Shown here: positions 15,913-25,101 of the stretch, in pieces | Position numbering within the stretch: the first letter of the stretch is position 1 | Layout: each line of letters begins with the position of its first letter | Assembly: GCF_003852495.1 (NCBI RefSeq) | Contig: NZ_QAJI01000001.1 | Location: 570,937-607,235 of the forward strand | Direction: 5' to 3' | Length of the DNA stretch: 36,299 nucleotides | From: Taibaiella sp. KBW10 | Lineage (GTDB): Bacteria > Bacteroidota > Bacteroidia > Chitinophagales > Chitinophagaceae | The notes under the pieces: model-generated | Databases searched by the model: none | What the model was told of the DNA's origin: nothing | What the model saw: the letters and a program-made list of their open reading frames with translations, nothing else | Made by a program: the position numbers and the translations under genes

Positions 15913-16044
15913 AGGCAAATAAATAGACTTTTAAGGTTAAAATTTGTGTATTCCATCTATAGGCTCCAGGCAGCAAACTGATTAATATTCATTACATAAT
16001 AAACTATGAAAACCAAAGCCAACCTATAGATAATCCTCCCTTCC

Positions 16045-19000
16045 TTAAGGCTTGTATATTACTTTAAATACTTGTGTATGGCCGGGGTTTTTCAAGGTCA
16101 GCAGATACATACCAGGCGGCAATGCACCTAAAGAAATCACTTTATGATAGTCATTTCCGACAATTACAGCAGAGACCTGCTGACCCAGCATATTGGTAAT
16201 CAAACATTGTGTCGATGCCCAACCGGCGCCCAATTGAACATTAATTTTACCATCATGACTAAGCGTAGGGAAAACTTTTACCGGCGTCTTATCGGTCACC
16301 ATCACATTATTTACAGGGCTATATTGAATATTGCCATCATCATTTGTCCAGTATAAGCGGTAATAATTCATGCCTTCTGCCGGATGTTCGTCTATCATCC
16401 GATATGTATGTGTCCCTTCCAACAGCATTATCGAAGACACTATCCGTTCAAAAGTATGAGCATCGCTGCTTTGATGGGCATACAGTTTCATATGAGGCAT
16501 TGTCGCATTTAGGGTAAAGTCAAGTGCAACCTGTTTGTTGGACATTGTGGTCGCTTCAAATCGCTTCAGGCTGGCGGACAAGGGGACAGCCAAAGGGACG
16601 ATTTCAATATAATTATGTGAGCCGTATGCCTCTACTCTTATTGTGCTGTTTGCATCCAGAAAGCCCGTCCATATATTATTGACGGTAAATGCATTATTAG
16701 GACTGGTATATTGTGTATTGCTGCCATTGTATATCGTCATTTTCAGTTTACCTGCCGCTCTGCGCAAATTAATCTGATAGGTACCTGCAGTAAAACCCTT
16801 ACGCTTATACACCGTGGTGGCATTAGTGGCTGAAGTGAAATCGCATCCCTGATACCCGGCAGCGGTACTGGGCCCGGAACTATACCATGCATAATAATCA
16901 CTACTATTGAATCCCAGGCTGTCTGTCCTGAATTTGCCATAATATTTTGGATTGGTACCATAATAAGGATTGCTGCCGGTACTACCGTCTTTGTATGCAG
17001 AAACAAGCCATTCAAAATTCCCCCAAAGTGCTGTATCTGCAATATTAGCCGGACCAGCATTAACCGTATACGCAGGACCGGTATAGGTACAATTATTCAA
17101 ATAAGTCTTAAAGTAATAAGAGCCGGTATCATAAATTGTTCTTGGCAACTGCGTCCCGGTAGCTAATACGGTACTGTTGCCCATCCGAAACCACTGCACA
17201 CTGTCATTTTGCAGGCTACCCACAGTAAGCTTAGCCGTATCGCCGTAGCACAAGGTACTGGTTGCGGGTACACTATTATTGATAAGAGGATCGGTCTGCA
17301 TTGTACTAACAGGAAGTGAACGTATGCTTAATGCGCCGGATGTATGTCTTGCGGCCACTGCAAAATATTGTGTTCCCGTCCATTGTTGTCCGGCACCTAA
17401 CACACTGGTTGCCGCCAGACGAATGTTGCGCGCAGGATGCGCAACGCTATCGACCGGGTACATATATTTTTCACCAAGACGGTAGATGATATATTTCCCG
17501 CCTGTATTATTAGATAGCGTATCCCATTGTAAACCTATGGTATCAGCACAAATACGGGTTAAGGCAAGGTTAGCAGGTGTTGCCATTACCTGAAAATATT
17601 CGCTCGTATCTACTATGGATTGATTTCTTTGTTTCACCATAATACGTGCTGTAGCACTATGAGGAAAGGATGCTGGAATGGTGTATTCATAATATTTTTT
17701 GTCAGGGGCCAAGGTAGCCAATAGAGCAAAAGCTTCCCCGCTATTGCGTTGCAGATACAGCTCCAGGCTGTCGGTATTGACTGCAGTATTATTGGAAAGG
17801 TTCCAGGTAAACATCATATTTTTACCGGCCGGTATGCGATAGTCTGATACCGGGTTGGTGATCTCGATATGATAAGGCAACATATCATAAGTCAACACAT
17901 AATCCTGGGGGCCTTGCGGCACTACAGTTCCGTTTACATAAACCGTGTAATTGCCGGCCAAAGGATTATCAATGGTCACTTGCTCCACATTATTCAAAGT
18001 GTCTTTTTTCCTTAAAGGGAGGTCATAAACCGTACTTGGCGTCGGATTGAGTACCCATGGCCGTAGCGTATCTCCCGTCGGAGCGACAAGGTACATATCC
18101 AAGTCATTTACGAGCGCCTTGACTGCACCGGAGGCGCCCTGATAATCGTGCCAGTATAGCATAAACCGGGCTTCACTCGTACCAGCCGGAACATTAAGAA
18201 CATACTGTGCTGCACCCGCAGACCCTTGTGGCATTACGCCTGTAAGAATCCGTTGCTGCTCAATCGTTCTTTTAGCCCGGATAGGATTAATGGTGCCAAA
18301 GCCTGTTTTAAAGTCAATCCCTTTCTTATCTATATCATAAGCGGTATTTAAGATTACAGCCTTGACAACATCACTTCTGGGAGCCGTATTATAGGTATTA
18401 GTATATACTTCGTACAAAATAGCGGCCAAGCCCATCACGCCGGGGGAGGCATAAGAGCTTCCTTCTCCACCTTCGGCACATACATCAGGCTTCAGGCGAC
18501 CATCCGCAGTAGGCCCATTATTGGTCCACTCGTGATGCTCTCCTGGTCGGGCTGCAGAGTGGACGGTAAAATTATTTTTATTCACTTTTATATCTCCGGT
18601 CAGATTGGCCCAACCTGCGGAATAACCATTAAAAGGACCAGAATCACCATTGTTACCTGCAGAATAACTGTGGAGATAGCCTCCAAGACTTCTCGTAATG
18701 CGATCCAATTGCCGCGCATCGTTATTATAACTTACCTGTCCCGCACTCCAACCTACAGAATGATTGCTCACCATAGGTTTTATATTATCATTTAAATAAC
18801 GGCTCTCGGCAATATTATACCAATCCACATACAAGGAAGTAACCCCTGGAGCCATACCCCGGTCTTCAAATTCATTATAATTATTTGCTGCGCCAACGAT
18901 CGCGGCACAACTGGTACCATGACCGTTAACATCCGTTCCGAAAAACTGTGGATGCTGCCTGCCTTTCATATTAAAATCATAAGCCGTATCCACACCAAAG

Positions 19001-19737
19001 GTTTCATAATTTCCGAAGTACACCCCATTTCCACTCGCGCCAAGCGTATACTGGTAATTAACCGGTAATACCTGATTGGAGAATAGTTTAAATGCCCATT
19101 CATCTTCCGGCGTTCCGGCATAAACCTCTGCAGAAGCAACAAAAGACAAACTTGTGATTGAAGTCAAATTTTCTTTTGAAATATTTTTGATCACGATCGC
19201 ATTATCACCGCAGTATGCTTCCCGCGTATATTGTAGGCCTAATTGCTTCAGGTATTCCGTAAGTAAGGGCATATCGGCCGTATCATAAACGCTAATCATG
19301 ATCGCCTTGCCAAATAACGCTTGCTGGTCAAGAAAACCGGTCAATGCGGTGCTGATCTTTATTATGGCCGGAAGATCGGTAATACCGCTCAGTGGAATCA
19401 GTTCCCGATTACTCAACTCCTCCAAAGCATTAAGGCTTTTATCCAATTCGGGCATTCTGCTTATATAGCCATTGCCGGGATACCAGTCTTTCAAGACTAT
19501 GCCAATTGACTCTACTGCTTTTCGTTGTTCCGCAGTCAGAATGCGATCAAAAGAAAGGAGTAAATATTGCTTCTGATAGGCAGCAAAATCAATAAGGCCT
19601 TTTTGCCGGTATTCCCCTACCGTCTGCCTTTTTAATTCAATGGTACCTTTTTCGGTCAGGAGCTGTTGTGCCGACGCATGATGCACTCCCCCGGCCAGCA
19701 TCATGCTAACCAGTAGGTTCTGTAATAATGTTTTCAT
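16045..19737 (-). CDS. Large subtilisin-like (S8) secreted protease with T9SS sorting signal
   Basis: The 1230-residue product has a signal peptide (about 1-24, ending ASAQ). A propeptide-like region (about 25-225) and the S8 domain (about 235-500) follow. The His motif GHGTSCAAI gives H273, the oxyanion Asn is N362 (SAGNNGDSG), and the Ser motif GSSYASP gives S428. The usual Asp-Thr-Gly segment reads FGNYETFGVDT, so Glu245 appears to replace the catalytic Asp. A beta-sandwich resembling protease C-terminal P-type domains follows (about 510-620, with LVNDLDMYLVAPTGD). Then come Ig/fibronectin-like modules, and a sorting domain that starts VFPTLSHDGKINV and ends VFKVIYKP. It is probably a surface or secreted endopeptidase for nutrient proteins. 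Confidence 0.88.
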   Translation of the reverse strand: MKTLLQNLLVSMMLAGGVHHASAQQLLTEKGTIELKRQTVGEYRQKGLIDFAAYQKQYLLLSFDRILTAEQRKAVESIGIVLKDWYPGNGYISRMPELDKSLNALEELSNRELIPLSGITDLPAIIKISTALTGFLDQQALFGKAIMISVYDTADMPLLTEYLKQLGLQYTREAYCGDNAIVIKNISKENLTSITSLSFVASAEVYAGTPEDEWAFKLFSNQVLPVNYQYTLGASGNGVYFGNYETFGVDTAYDFNMKGRQHPQFFGTDVNGHGTSCAAIVGAANNYNEFEDRGMAPGVTSLYVDWYNIAESRYLNDNIKPMVSNHSVGWSAGQVSYNNDARQLDRITRSLGGYLHSYSAGNNGDSGPFNGYSAGWANLTGDIKVNKNNFTVHSAARPGEHHEWTNNGPTADGRLKPDVCAEGGEGSSYASPGVMGLAAILYEVYTNTYNTAPRSDVVKAVILNTAYDIDKKGIDFKTGFGTINPIRAKRTIEQQRILTGVMPQGSAGAAQYVLNVPAGTSEARFMLYWHDYQGASGAVKALVNDLDMYLVAPTGDTLRPWVLNPTPSTVYDLPLRKKDTLNNVEQVTIDNPLAGNYTVYVNGTVVPQGPQDYVLTYDMLPYHIEITNPVSDYRIPAGKNMMFTWNLSNNTAVNTDSLELYLQRNSGEAFALLATLAPDKKYYEYTIPASFPHSATARIMVKQRNQSIVDTSEYFQVMATPANLALTRICADTIGLQWDTLSNNTGGKYIIYRLGEKYMYPVDSVAHPARNIRLAATSVLGAGQQWTGTQYFAVAARHTSGALSIRSLPVSTMQTDPLINNSVPATSTLCYGDTAKLTVGSLQNDSVQWFRMGNSTVLATGTQLPRTIYDTGSYYFKTYLNNCTYTGPAYTVNAGPANIADTALWGNFEWLVSAYKDGSTGSNPYYGTNPKYYGKFRTDSLGFNSSDYYAWYSSGPSTAAGYQGCDFTSATNATTVYKRKGFTAGTYQINLRRAAGKLKMTIYNGSNTQYTSPNNAFTVNNIWTGFLDANSTIRVEAYGSHNYIEIVPLAVPLSASLKRFEATTMSNKQVALDFTLNATMPHMKLYAHQSSDAHTFERIVSSIMLLEGTHTYRMIDEHPAEGMNYYRLYWTNDDGNIQYSPVNNVMVTDKTPVKVFPTLSHDGKINVQLGAGWASTQCLITNMLGQQVSAVIVGNDYHKVISLGALPPGMYLLTLKNPGHTQVFKVIYKP

Positions 19738-19765
19738 TTTTTCGAATGTTTGGTTAAAGTCCTTT

Positions 19766-19773
19766 CAAAGATA
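19766..19773 (-). promoter_or_regulatory. -7 box of the S8 protease gene
   Basis: TATCTTTG (minus strand) matches the consensus exactly and lies about 30 bases before the ATG. Confidence 0.45.
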
Positions 19774-20015
19774 TTGCAAAAAAACACTAAATGATAAGGG
19801 AAATACCACATCATTTTATCGACGATACATAGGATCCTATACAAATTCAAAAATCCATCGGGCACCCTATATTCATCTATATGCTATATCTGAAGGGCAT
19901 ACTTACAGAGAATAAAGAGGGTACAATACATAATCAGGTATCAGTAATAATTATCCTTTTGGATTTAATAATGCCTTACATTTGGAGATTATTTTTTTAT
20001 AAAAAACCAGAAACA

Positions 20016-20831
20016 ATGTCTGTACATAGCGAAATAAAAAGAGTGACAACCCACACCCTTCAGAAAATGAAAGTAAAGGGAGAAAAGATATCCATGATTA
20101 CCGCCTACGATTTTGCTTTCTCGGGCATTTTTGACGAAGCAGGTATCGATATTATTTTGGTGGGCGACTCTGCTTCTAACGTGATGATGGGTTATGAAAC
20201 AACACTGCCGATTACTTTGGATCAGATGATCTTTATGGCGGGCTCTGTGGTACGTGGTGCCAAGCGTTGTTTTGTCGTATGTGATTTACCATTTGGCACC
20301 TATCAGGGCAATAGTAAAGAGGCCTTAAACTCTTCTATACGCATCATGAAAGAGGCGGGTGCGCATGCGGTAAAACTGGAAGGCGGCTTGGAAGTATGTG
20401 ATTCTATTGCGCGGATTGTGAGTTCGGGTATTCCGGTCATGGGCCACTTAGGCTTAACCCCGCAATCTATCTATAAATTCGGCACCTACACGGTACGTGC
20501 CAAAGAAGAGGTGGAAGCTGAACTGCTGATCAAGAATGCCCATGCGGTACAGGAGGCAGGTGCCTTTGCTTTGGTGCTGGAAAAAATTCCGGCAACTTTA
20601 GGTAAGCGCATTTCTGAAGAATTAAGTATTCCCGTTATTGGTATCGGTGCAGGAATGCATGTAGATGGCCAGGTATTGGTGATGCACGATTTGCTGGGCA
20701 TTACAAAAGATTTTTCTCCAAGATTCCTACGCCGATATGCTAACCTGAGAGATGACATTCATCATGCAACAGCAAAATATATTGCGGATGTAAAAAGTAA
20801 AGATTTCCCTAACGATCAGGAGCAATATTAA
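20016..20831 (+). CDS. panB: 3-methyl-2-oxobutanoate hydroxymethyltransferase
   Basis: This cytoplasmic enzyme transfers a hydroxymethyl group from methylene-tetrahydrofolate to 2-oxoisovalerate to give ketopantoate, the first committed step of pantothenate (CoA precursor) synthesis. I start at the ATG at 20016, giving 271 residues, the normal length. An in-frame ATG 135 bases upstream would add a hydrophobic extension not found in the family. Family motifs are present: ISMITAYDF, ILVGDSASNVMMGY, CDLPFGTYQ, AVKLEGG, GIPVMGHLGLTPQS and IPVIGIGAG. A YggS-type gene follows after 13 bases. The other pathway genes (panC, panD, panE) are not in this window. Confidence 0.96.
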   Translation: MSVHSEIKRVTTHTLQKMKVKGEKISMITAYDFAFSGIFDEAGIDIILVGDSASNVMMGYETTLPITLDQMIFMAGSVVRGAKRCFVVCDLPFGTYQGNSKEALNSSIRIMKEAGAHAVKLEGGLEVCDSIARIVSSGIPVMGHLGLTPQSIYKFGTYTVRAKEEVEAELLIKNAHAVQEAGAFALVLEKIPATLGKRISEELSIPVIGIGAGMHVDGQVLVMHDLLGITKDFSPRFLRRYANLRDDIHHATAKYIADVKSKDFPNDQEQY

Positions 20832-20844
20832 TTTATTTTAGATT

Positions 20845-21519
20845 ATGGTGAATACAAAGGCATACCAGGAAATCATAACGATCTTAAACAGTACAAAAAC
20901 CACACTCGTAGCCGTTTCTAAAATCAAACCGGCTTACGATATACAAGCTTTGTATGATCTGGGGCAGCGGGATTTTGGTGAGAATTATGTGCAGGAACTC
21001 GTGGAAAAGGAAGCTTTACTTCCTAAGGATTTACATTGGCATTTTATAGGCCACTTACAAAGTAATAAAGTAAAATATATTGCGCCCTTTGTACACCTAA
21101 TCCATGGGGTAGACAGTATTAAACTATTGGAAGAGATCAACAAACAAGGTCAGAAAAACAATAGGGTTATTGATTGTTTGTTACAAATGCATATTGCGAA
21201 AGAGGAATCTAAGTTTGGATTTGATGAAACTGATCTGATCCGATTCGGGGAATACTTTGATCAGAAAAAAGAGGTGTTACAACATGTAAGCATCAGGGGA
21301 CTAATGGGTATGGCCAGTTTTTCTGAAGATGAAGCATTAATACGTACTGAGTTTAAAAATCTAAAACAAAGTTTCGAAGTACTCAAAGGAAGCACGTTTT
21401 TATTAGACCCTCATTTTGACACCCTGTCGATGGGTATGAGCGGCGATTATCCGATCGCTATTGCCGAAGGGGCAACAATGGTGAGAATAGGCAGCCTGCT
21501 GTTTGGCAGAAGATCATAA
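20845..21519 (+). CDS. YggS-type pyridoxal phosphate homeostasis protein
   Basis: The 224-residue protein is a single-domain alanine-racemase-like barrel that binds PLP and is thought to buffer or deliver it; no racemase activity is expected. The PLP lysine is K26 in LVAVSKIKP. DFGENYVQEL, WHFIGHLQSNKVK, GLMGMASF and SMGMSGDYPIAIAEGATMVRIGSLLFG are the family signature. It follows panB by 13 bases and is probably co-transcribed. YggS-family loss is known to disturb amino-acid and pantothenate pools in other bacteria, which makes the pairing with panB sensible but not proven. A strong terminator follows. Confidence 0.94.
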   Translation: MVNTKAYQEIITILNSTKTTLVAVSKIKPAYDIQALYDLGQRDFGENYVQELVEKEALLPKDLHWHFIGHLQSNKVKYIAPFVHLIHGVDSIKLLEEINKQGQKNNRVIDCLLQMHIAKEESKFGFDETDLIRFGEYFDQKKEVLQHVSIRGLMGMASFSEDEALIRTEFKNLKQSFEVLKGSTFLLDPHFDTLSMGMSGDYPIAIAEGATMVRIGSLLFGRRS

Positions 21520-21540
21520 ACAAACATAAGAACGATACAA

Positions 21541-21571
21541 AAAAGGTTCCACATATGATGTGGAACCTTTT
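21541..21571. terminator. Bidirectional terminator between convergent operons
   Basis: AAAAGGTTCCACA (21541-21553) pairs perfectly with TGTGGAACCTTTT (21559-21571) around a five-base loop. It ends the panB operon on the plus strand and, being 20 bases past the stop at 21592, can also end the glucosaminidase operon. Confidence 0.85.
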
Positions 21572-21591
21572 TACTTATAGAAAAATCCTTT

Positions 21592-23448
21592 TTATTTCAC
21601 TTTCAGTTTAGCACCGAGCGATACACTTCCACTGGCCGGCAATTTATTCCATTTAACCAATTGGTCTACAGTAATCCCATATTGCTTGGCAATTCCAAAG
21701 GCAGTTTCTCCTTTCTTTACCACATGCACACCGGATTGACTGTGCTTAGCCGGGGCAGGTGCGGTATTGACAACATTATTGGGGCGTTCCACAACCGGTT
21801 GCGCGCGATAACCTTCCTGCTGTTGCTCCTGTTGGTGCTGGTTTATCTTATTTTTTAAAGAACTATGAGCACTTTTCGTGTCAATCGAACTTGCTGCTGT
21901 ACTCGGAGTATTCTTGTTTACGTTATTATTAACGGCAGACGGAGTAACATTATTCCGATTGGCATTATTGTTATTCGTCGTTGTCACAGCAGGTGCCGTT
22001 CCGCCATATACCGACTTATCCAGCTTGGCTTTTAAACGATCTAAAGAAGACATTTCTTTTTCCGGAGCAGTAGCTGCTGCTGTGGTAGTTCCCACATTTT
22101 CGGCTTGTAACTGCTCTTCTACCGCGGGTTCGTTGGCAATATTAAAATCTTCCTGCTGTTGCCCCTGAGCAAGAGGCGTTGCCGCCTGCTCCGTCGTTTT
22201 TTGCTCCTCTTGTTTTTGCAAAGCCCTCATCTTAGGATCATTGGGTTCGCTGGTATATTTGGGTGCATTACCGGTAGCGATATACTCATTATTGTTTTTA
22301 GCTACGCGGTCTATATTGTTGTACTTGGAAGTATTGTATTGTTGTCTGCTCAAGTCGGGTTTTTGCGGGGCAATACCCTGCAAATACAATACGGTACCCT
22401 CTGCAGGTTCTTCTCCCGGCAACAAATGATTAAACGCTAACAATTCTTTCATGCGCATACCTTGATCCTGAGCAATGATAGAGATGGTCTCCCCCAGTAC
22501 AACCGTATGGTTTGCTTCATAGCCGGTTTTGTTTTTCTTGCCCAGATAGATGAACATATCTTCCGGCAACGGCGCATCGGCCAGATCATTTAAATCTAAC
22601 AATTTGGCGTAGCGGATATTATTTTTATTGGCTGCATTCAGCAGTAAATCGCCCTGCGGTGCATAAAATCCTTTGATCCCGTTTCTATTGGTGATTACAT
22701 AATAATCAACGCTTCTCGGTTCCGGTATTGATTTGACGGCAGGCGGTTTTACGGCAGGGGCCTCTGTTTCGTTTTCTTCCGGAACATTGGCAAACACATT
22801 ACCGTCATCTGTTCTTCTTTTGGGTTTACGGATTACCGTATCCTGATTGTTCAACCCAAAGTATTTATCGGTAGAGGCAATCGCTTCTATCGCGCCATCC
22901 GAATCCTTCAGCTGAAAGTATTCATAGGCTACGGTATATTGTTGCAGGTCGTAGCGTTCTATAAGATCAATGAGCTTTTGCGCATATTTGGGATTGGTCG
23001 CATAGCCACATTTTTTTAAGCCATTAGCCCAGGATTTATAATCGTTTTGTGCCAGGCTGAACAAGGAAAGGTATCTGGGATTGTTCTTTAAAAAGTCGGA
23101 ATGATCTTTATAAGAATGCAAATCACTTTCATATTTCCGGAAACATTCATCCTTTGCATCGTCTGTATAGGTATAGGTTTCGCCTAACCAGGTGCTCTTG
23201 CATTTAATGCCAAAATGATTATGGGCATTAAGGCTCAATTCACTCTTTCCCGATGCGGATTCATGAATTCCTTGTGCCAGTGTGATGGCAGCCGGAATAC
23301 CGGTACGCTGTTGCTCTGCAACGGCTACCGCTTTATATTTTTCGATATAATCCAGCACATCTCTGTTCTGGCTTTGTTGCGCGTACGAAGCACTACCTGT
23401 GCCTATCGCAAGGGTAGCTAACATCCAGGATAAAGATCTTATGGTCAT
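21592..23448 (-). CDS. Exported LysM peptidoglycan hydrolase (GH73 glucosaminidase)
   Basis: The 618-residue product has a signal peptide ending near SYAQQ (about 23). A glucosaminidase domain (about 28-175) includes ITLAQGIHESASGKSELS, where E63 is the expected catalytic Glu. NHFGIKCK and the YA-rich GYATNPKYAQKLIDLIERY ending are also typical. A low-complexity linker rich in Asn, Gln, Thr and Ala spans about 390-570. There is one LysM-like domain near 312-358 (HTVVLGETISIIAQDQGMRM) and a clear LysM at the C-terminus (HVVKKGETAFGIAKQYGI). It should cleave the GlcNAc-MurNAc bond during wall remodelling or division. It is the last gene of a three-gene operon with the O-methyltransferase and the LOG-family gene. 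Confidence 0.9.
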   Translation of the reverse strand: MTIRSLSWMLATLAIGTGSASYAQQSQNRDVLDYIEKYKAVAVAEQQRTGIPAAITLAQGIHESASGKSELSLNAHNHFGIKCKSTWLGETYTYTDDAKDECFRKYESDLHSYKDHSDFLKNNPRYLSLFSLAQNDYKSWANGLKKCGYATNPKYAQKLIDLIERYDLQQYTVAYEYFQLKDSDGAIEAIASTDKYFGLNNQDTVIRKPKRRTDDGNVFANVPEENETEAPAVKPPAVKSIPEPRSVDYYVITNRNGIKGFYAPQGDLLLNAANKNNIRYAKLLDLNDLADAPLPEDMFIYLGKKNKTGYEANHTVVLGETISIIAQDQGMRMKELLAFNHLLPGEEPAEGTVLYLQGIAPQKPDLSRQQYNTSKYNNIDRVAKNNNEYIATGNAPKYTSEPNDPKMRALQKQEEQKTTEQAATPLAQGQQQEDFNIANEPAVEEQLQAENVGTTTAAATAPEKEMSSLDRLKAKLDKSVYGGTAPAVTTTNNNNANRNNVTPSAVNNNVNKNTPSTAASSIDTKSAHSSLKNKINQHQQEQQQEGYRAQPVVERPNNVVNTAPAPAKHSQSGVHVVKKGETAFGIAKQYGITVDQLVKWNKLPASGSVSLGAKLKVK

Positions 23449-23470
23449 TGTATATTGTTTTAGTTTGATA

Positions 23471-24124
23471 TTATTTTATTTTCCTGATCAGGCTGATTCC
23501 ATCCCGGATAGGGAGTATTACCTGCTCTACGCGATCGGAGGCTTTTATTTTTTCATTAAAGGCATGCATCGATTGTGCCGACTTGCTTTGTTCGGCTTCG
23601 GCTAAGACCACTTCACTATGAAAAAGCACATTATCTGCAATCAAGCAGGCGCCAAGGGGTAAAGTATCGATCAGCATATCGAAATAAAGGCCATAGTTTT
23701 TTTTGTCCGCATCAATAAATACAAGATCAAAAGAAACGTCTATTTTCGGCAAGACCTCCGCCGCAGCACCGATATGTTGTACAATTATCTGCTCCAATCC
23801 AGCCTCTTTCCAATAGGCTTGACGCATTTGCTGCAGGCTATCGTCGGTATCGATCGTGTGCAAAGTTCCTCCTTCGGCTAGCCCTTGTGCCAGACAAATG
23901 GCGGAGTAACCGGTATAGGTACCTAATTCCAGAATATGCTTAGGCTTTATCAATTTACTGATGATACTGAGGAATGATCCCTGCAGTGCTCCGGAGAGCA
24001 TTTGCGCCCCACGCACATTCGCAAGGGTCGCCTCATTCAGGGATTTAAGTACGCCAGATTCTTCCTGAGAATACTGTTCTGCATACTCATTAATCGCTTG
24101 GGAAGTGATTTGATGTTGTTCCAT
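23471..24124 (-). CDS. Class I SAM-dependent O-methyltransferase
   Basis: The 217-residue protein matches the caffeoyl-CoA / catechol type O-methyltransferase family. The SAM motif is ILELGTYTGYSAICLAQGL (about 69-87). The acidic ribose-binding motif is LHTIDTDDS, and the metal-binding region is DLVFIDADKKNY (about 132) with IADNVLF (about 161). In characterised relatives these Asp and Asn residues bind Mg and the catechol. The substrate cannot be inferred. It starts 8 bases after the LOG-family gene, and the glucosaminidase gene follows after 22 bases. Confidence 0.9.
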   Translation of the reverse strand: MEQHQITSQAINEYAEQYSQEESGVLKSLNEATLANVRGAQMLSGALQGSFLSIISKLIKPKHILELGTYTGYSAICLAQGLAEGGTLHTIDTDDSLQQMRQAYWKEAGLEQIIVQHIGAAAEVLPKIDVSFDLVFIDADKKNYGLYFDMLIDTLPLGACLIADNVLFHSEVVLAEAEQSKSAQSMHAFNEKIKASDRVEQVILPIRDGISLIRKIK

Positions 24125-24132
24125 ATCTTAAT

Positions 24133-24828
24133 TTAGAAATTGGGCACCAGCTTATTGTTAGCGTAAAACTGATTGATATAGTCCACCACTTCATCTGCAG
24201 TATCGTATATTTTAATCAGGTCAAGGTCTTGTTCATTAATATTATGATGACCGTCCAGCATGGTTGCTCTCATCCAGTCGAACAATCCTTGCCAATACGA
24301 TTTGCCTACGCATACCAAGGGAAGGTTAATGGATTTTTGTGTTTGTACCAAAGTGGCTATTTCAAAAAACTCATCCATCGTACCCCAACCACCCGGCATC
24401 ATAATAAAACCTTGTGCATACTTGGTGAACATTAATTTCCGGATAAAGAAATAATCGAAACTCAAATTTTTATCCGTGTCCAAATAGGGGTTATGGTGTT
24501 GCTCATGTGGCAAGAAGATGTTTAAACCCACCGATTTGCCCCCTACTTCAAAAGCGCCTTTATTGGCCGCTTCCATAATACCCGGTCCGCCACCGCTAAT
24601 AATCCCAAATCCTATTTCAGAAAGCTTTTGGGCAATTTCTACCGTTAATTTATAATACCTGTCTTCCGGTTTTGTTCTTGCAGATCCGAAAATCGAAATG
24701 CAGGGCCCTATTTTATTTAATTTTTCAAATCCTTCTACAAACTCCGCCATAATTTTAAAAATCTGCCAGCTCGAATGCGCTTTAGGCTCTGTCCAATCTC
24801 TTTCTCTAACCTTTTTAAAATACTCCAT
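24133..24828 (-). CDS. LOG-family (TIGR00730) nucleotide phosphoribohydrolase-like protein
   Basis: The 231-residue Rossmann-fold protein carries the family motifs ISIFGSART, SGGGPGIMEAANKGAFEVGG and PGGWGTMDEFFE, the last matching the PGGxGTxxE active-site motif. Family members release ribose 5-phosphate from nucleoside 5'-monophosphates; plant members make active cytokinin and bacterial ones act on AMP or GMP. It is the first gene of the operon with the O-methyltransferase and glucosaminidase. A perfect -7 box (24854-24861) lies upstream. The in vivo substrate is unknown. Confidence 0.92.
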   Translation of the reverse strand: MEYFKKVRERDWTEPKAHSSWQIFKIMAEFVEGFEKLNKIGPCISIFGSARTKPEDRYYKLTVEIAQKLSEIGFGIISGGGPGIMEAANKGAFEVGGKSVGLNIFLPHEQHHNPYLDTDKNLSFDYFFIRKLMFTKYAQGFIMMPGGWGTMDEFFEIATLVQTQKSINLPLVCVGKSYWQGLFDWMRATMLDGHHNINEQDLDLIKIYDTADEVVDYINQFYANNKLVPNF

Positions 24829-24853
24829 TAAAATTATTCCATTTATTAAACCC

Positions 24854-24861
24854 CAAAGATA
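24854..24861 (-). promoter_or_regulatory. -7 box of the LOG / methyltransferase / glucosaminidase operon
   Basis: TATCTTTG (minus strand) fits TAnnTTTG exactly, 25 bases before the ATG. No clear -33 TTG is visible. Confidence 0.45.
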
Positions 24862-25101
24862 AGATTAATAACCGTTACGCCTGCCCCCTTTCCATAGTTT
24901 TACATTTTCCTTAAATCTTATATGTAACCCCTCTAAACCTGTTACCAAACAGCCATAATTCGTAACATTTACAAGCAGGTATTAGTGCTCTATAGCGGCT
25001 TCCTGCATCGTGCATTTTTCTGCAATATCTTGTTGCCCTTAAGATTATGTGCCCGAATCGTCTTACCTTAGTGTATTAAAACATTCAGGAGTGTAGTAAT
25101 T

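Noticed and set aside
19881-20015. A 45-residue N-terminal extension of PanB
   Set aside because: The extension is hydrophobic and unrelated to PanB; the ATG at 20016 gives the normal family length.
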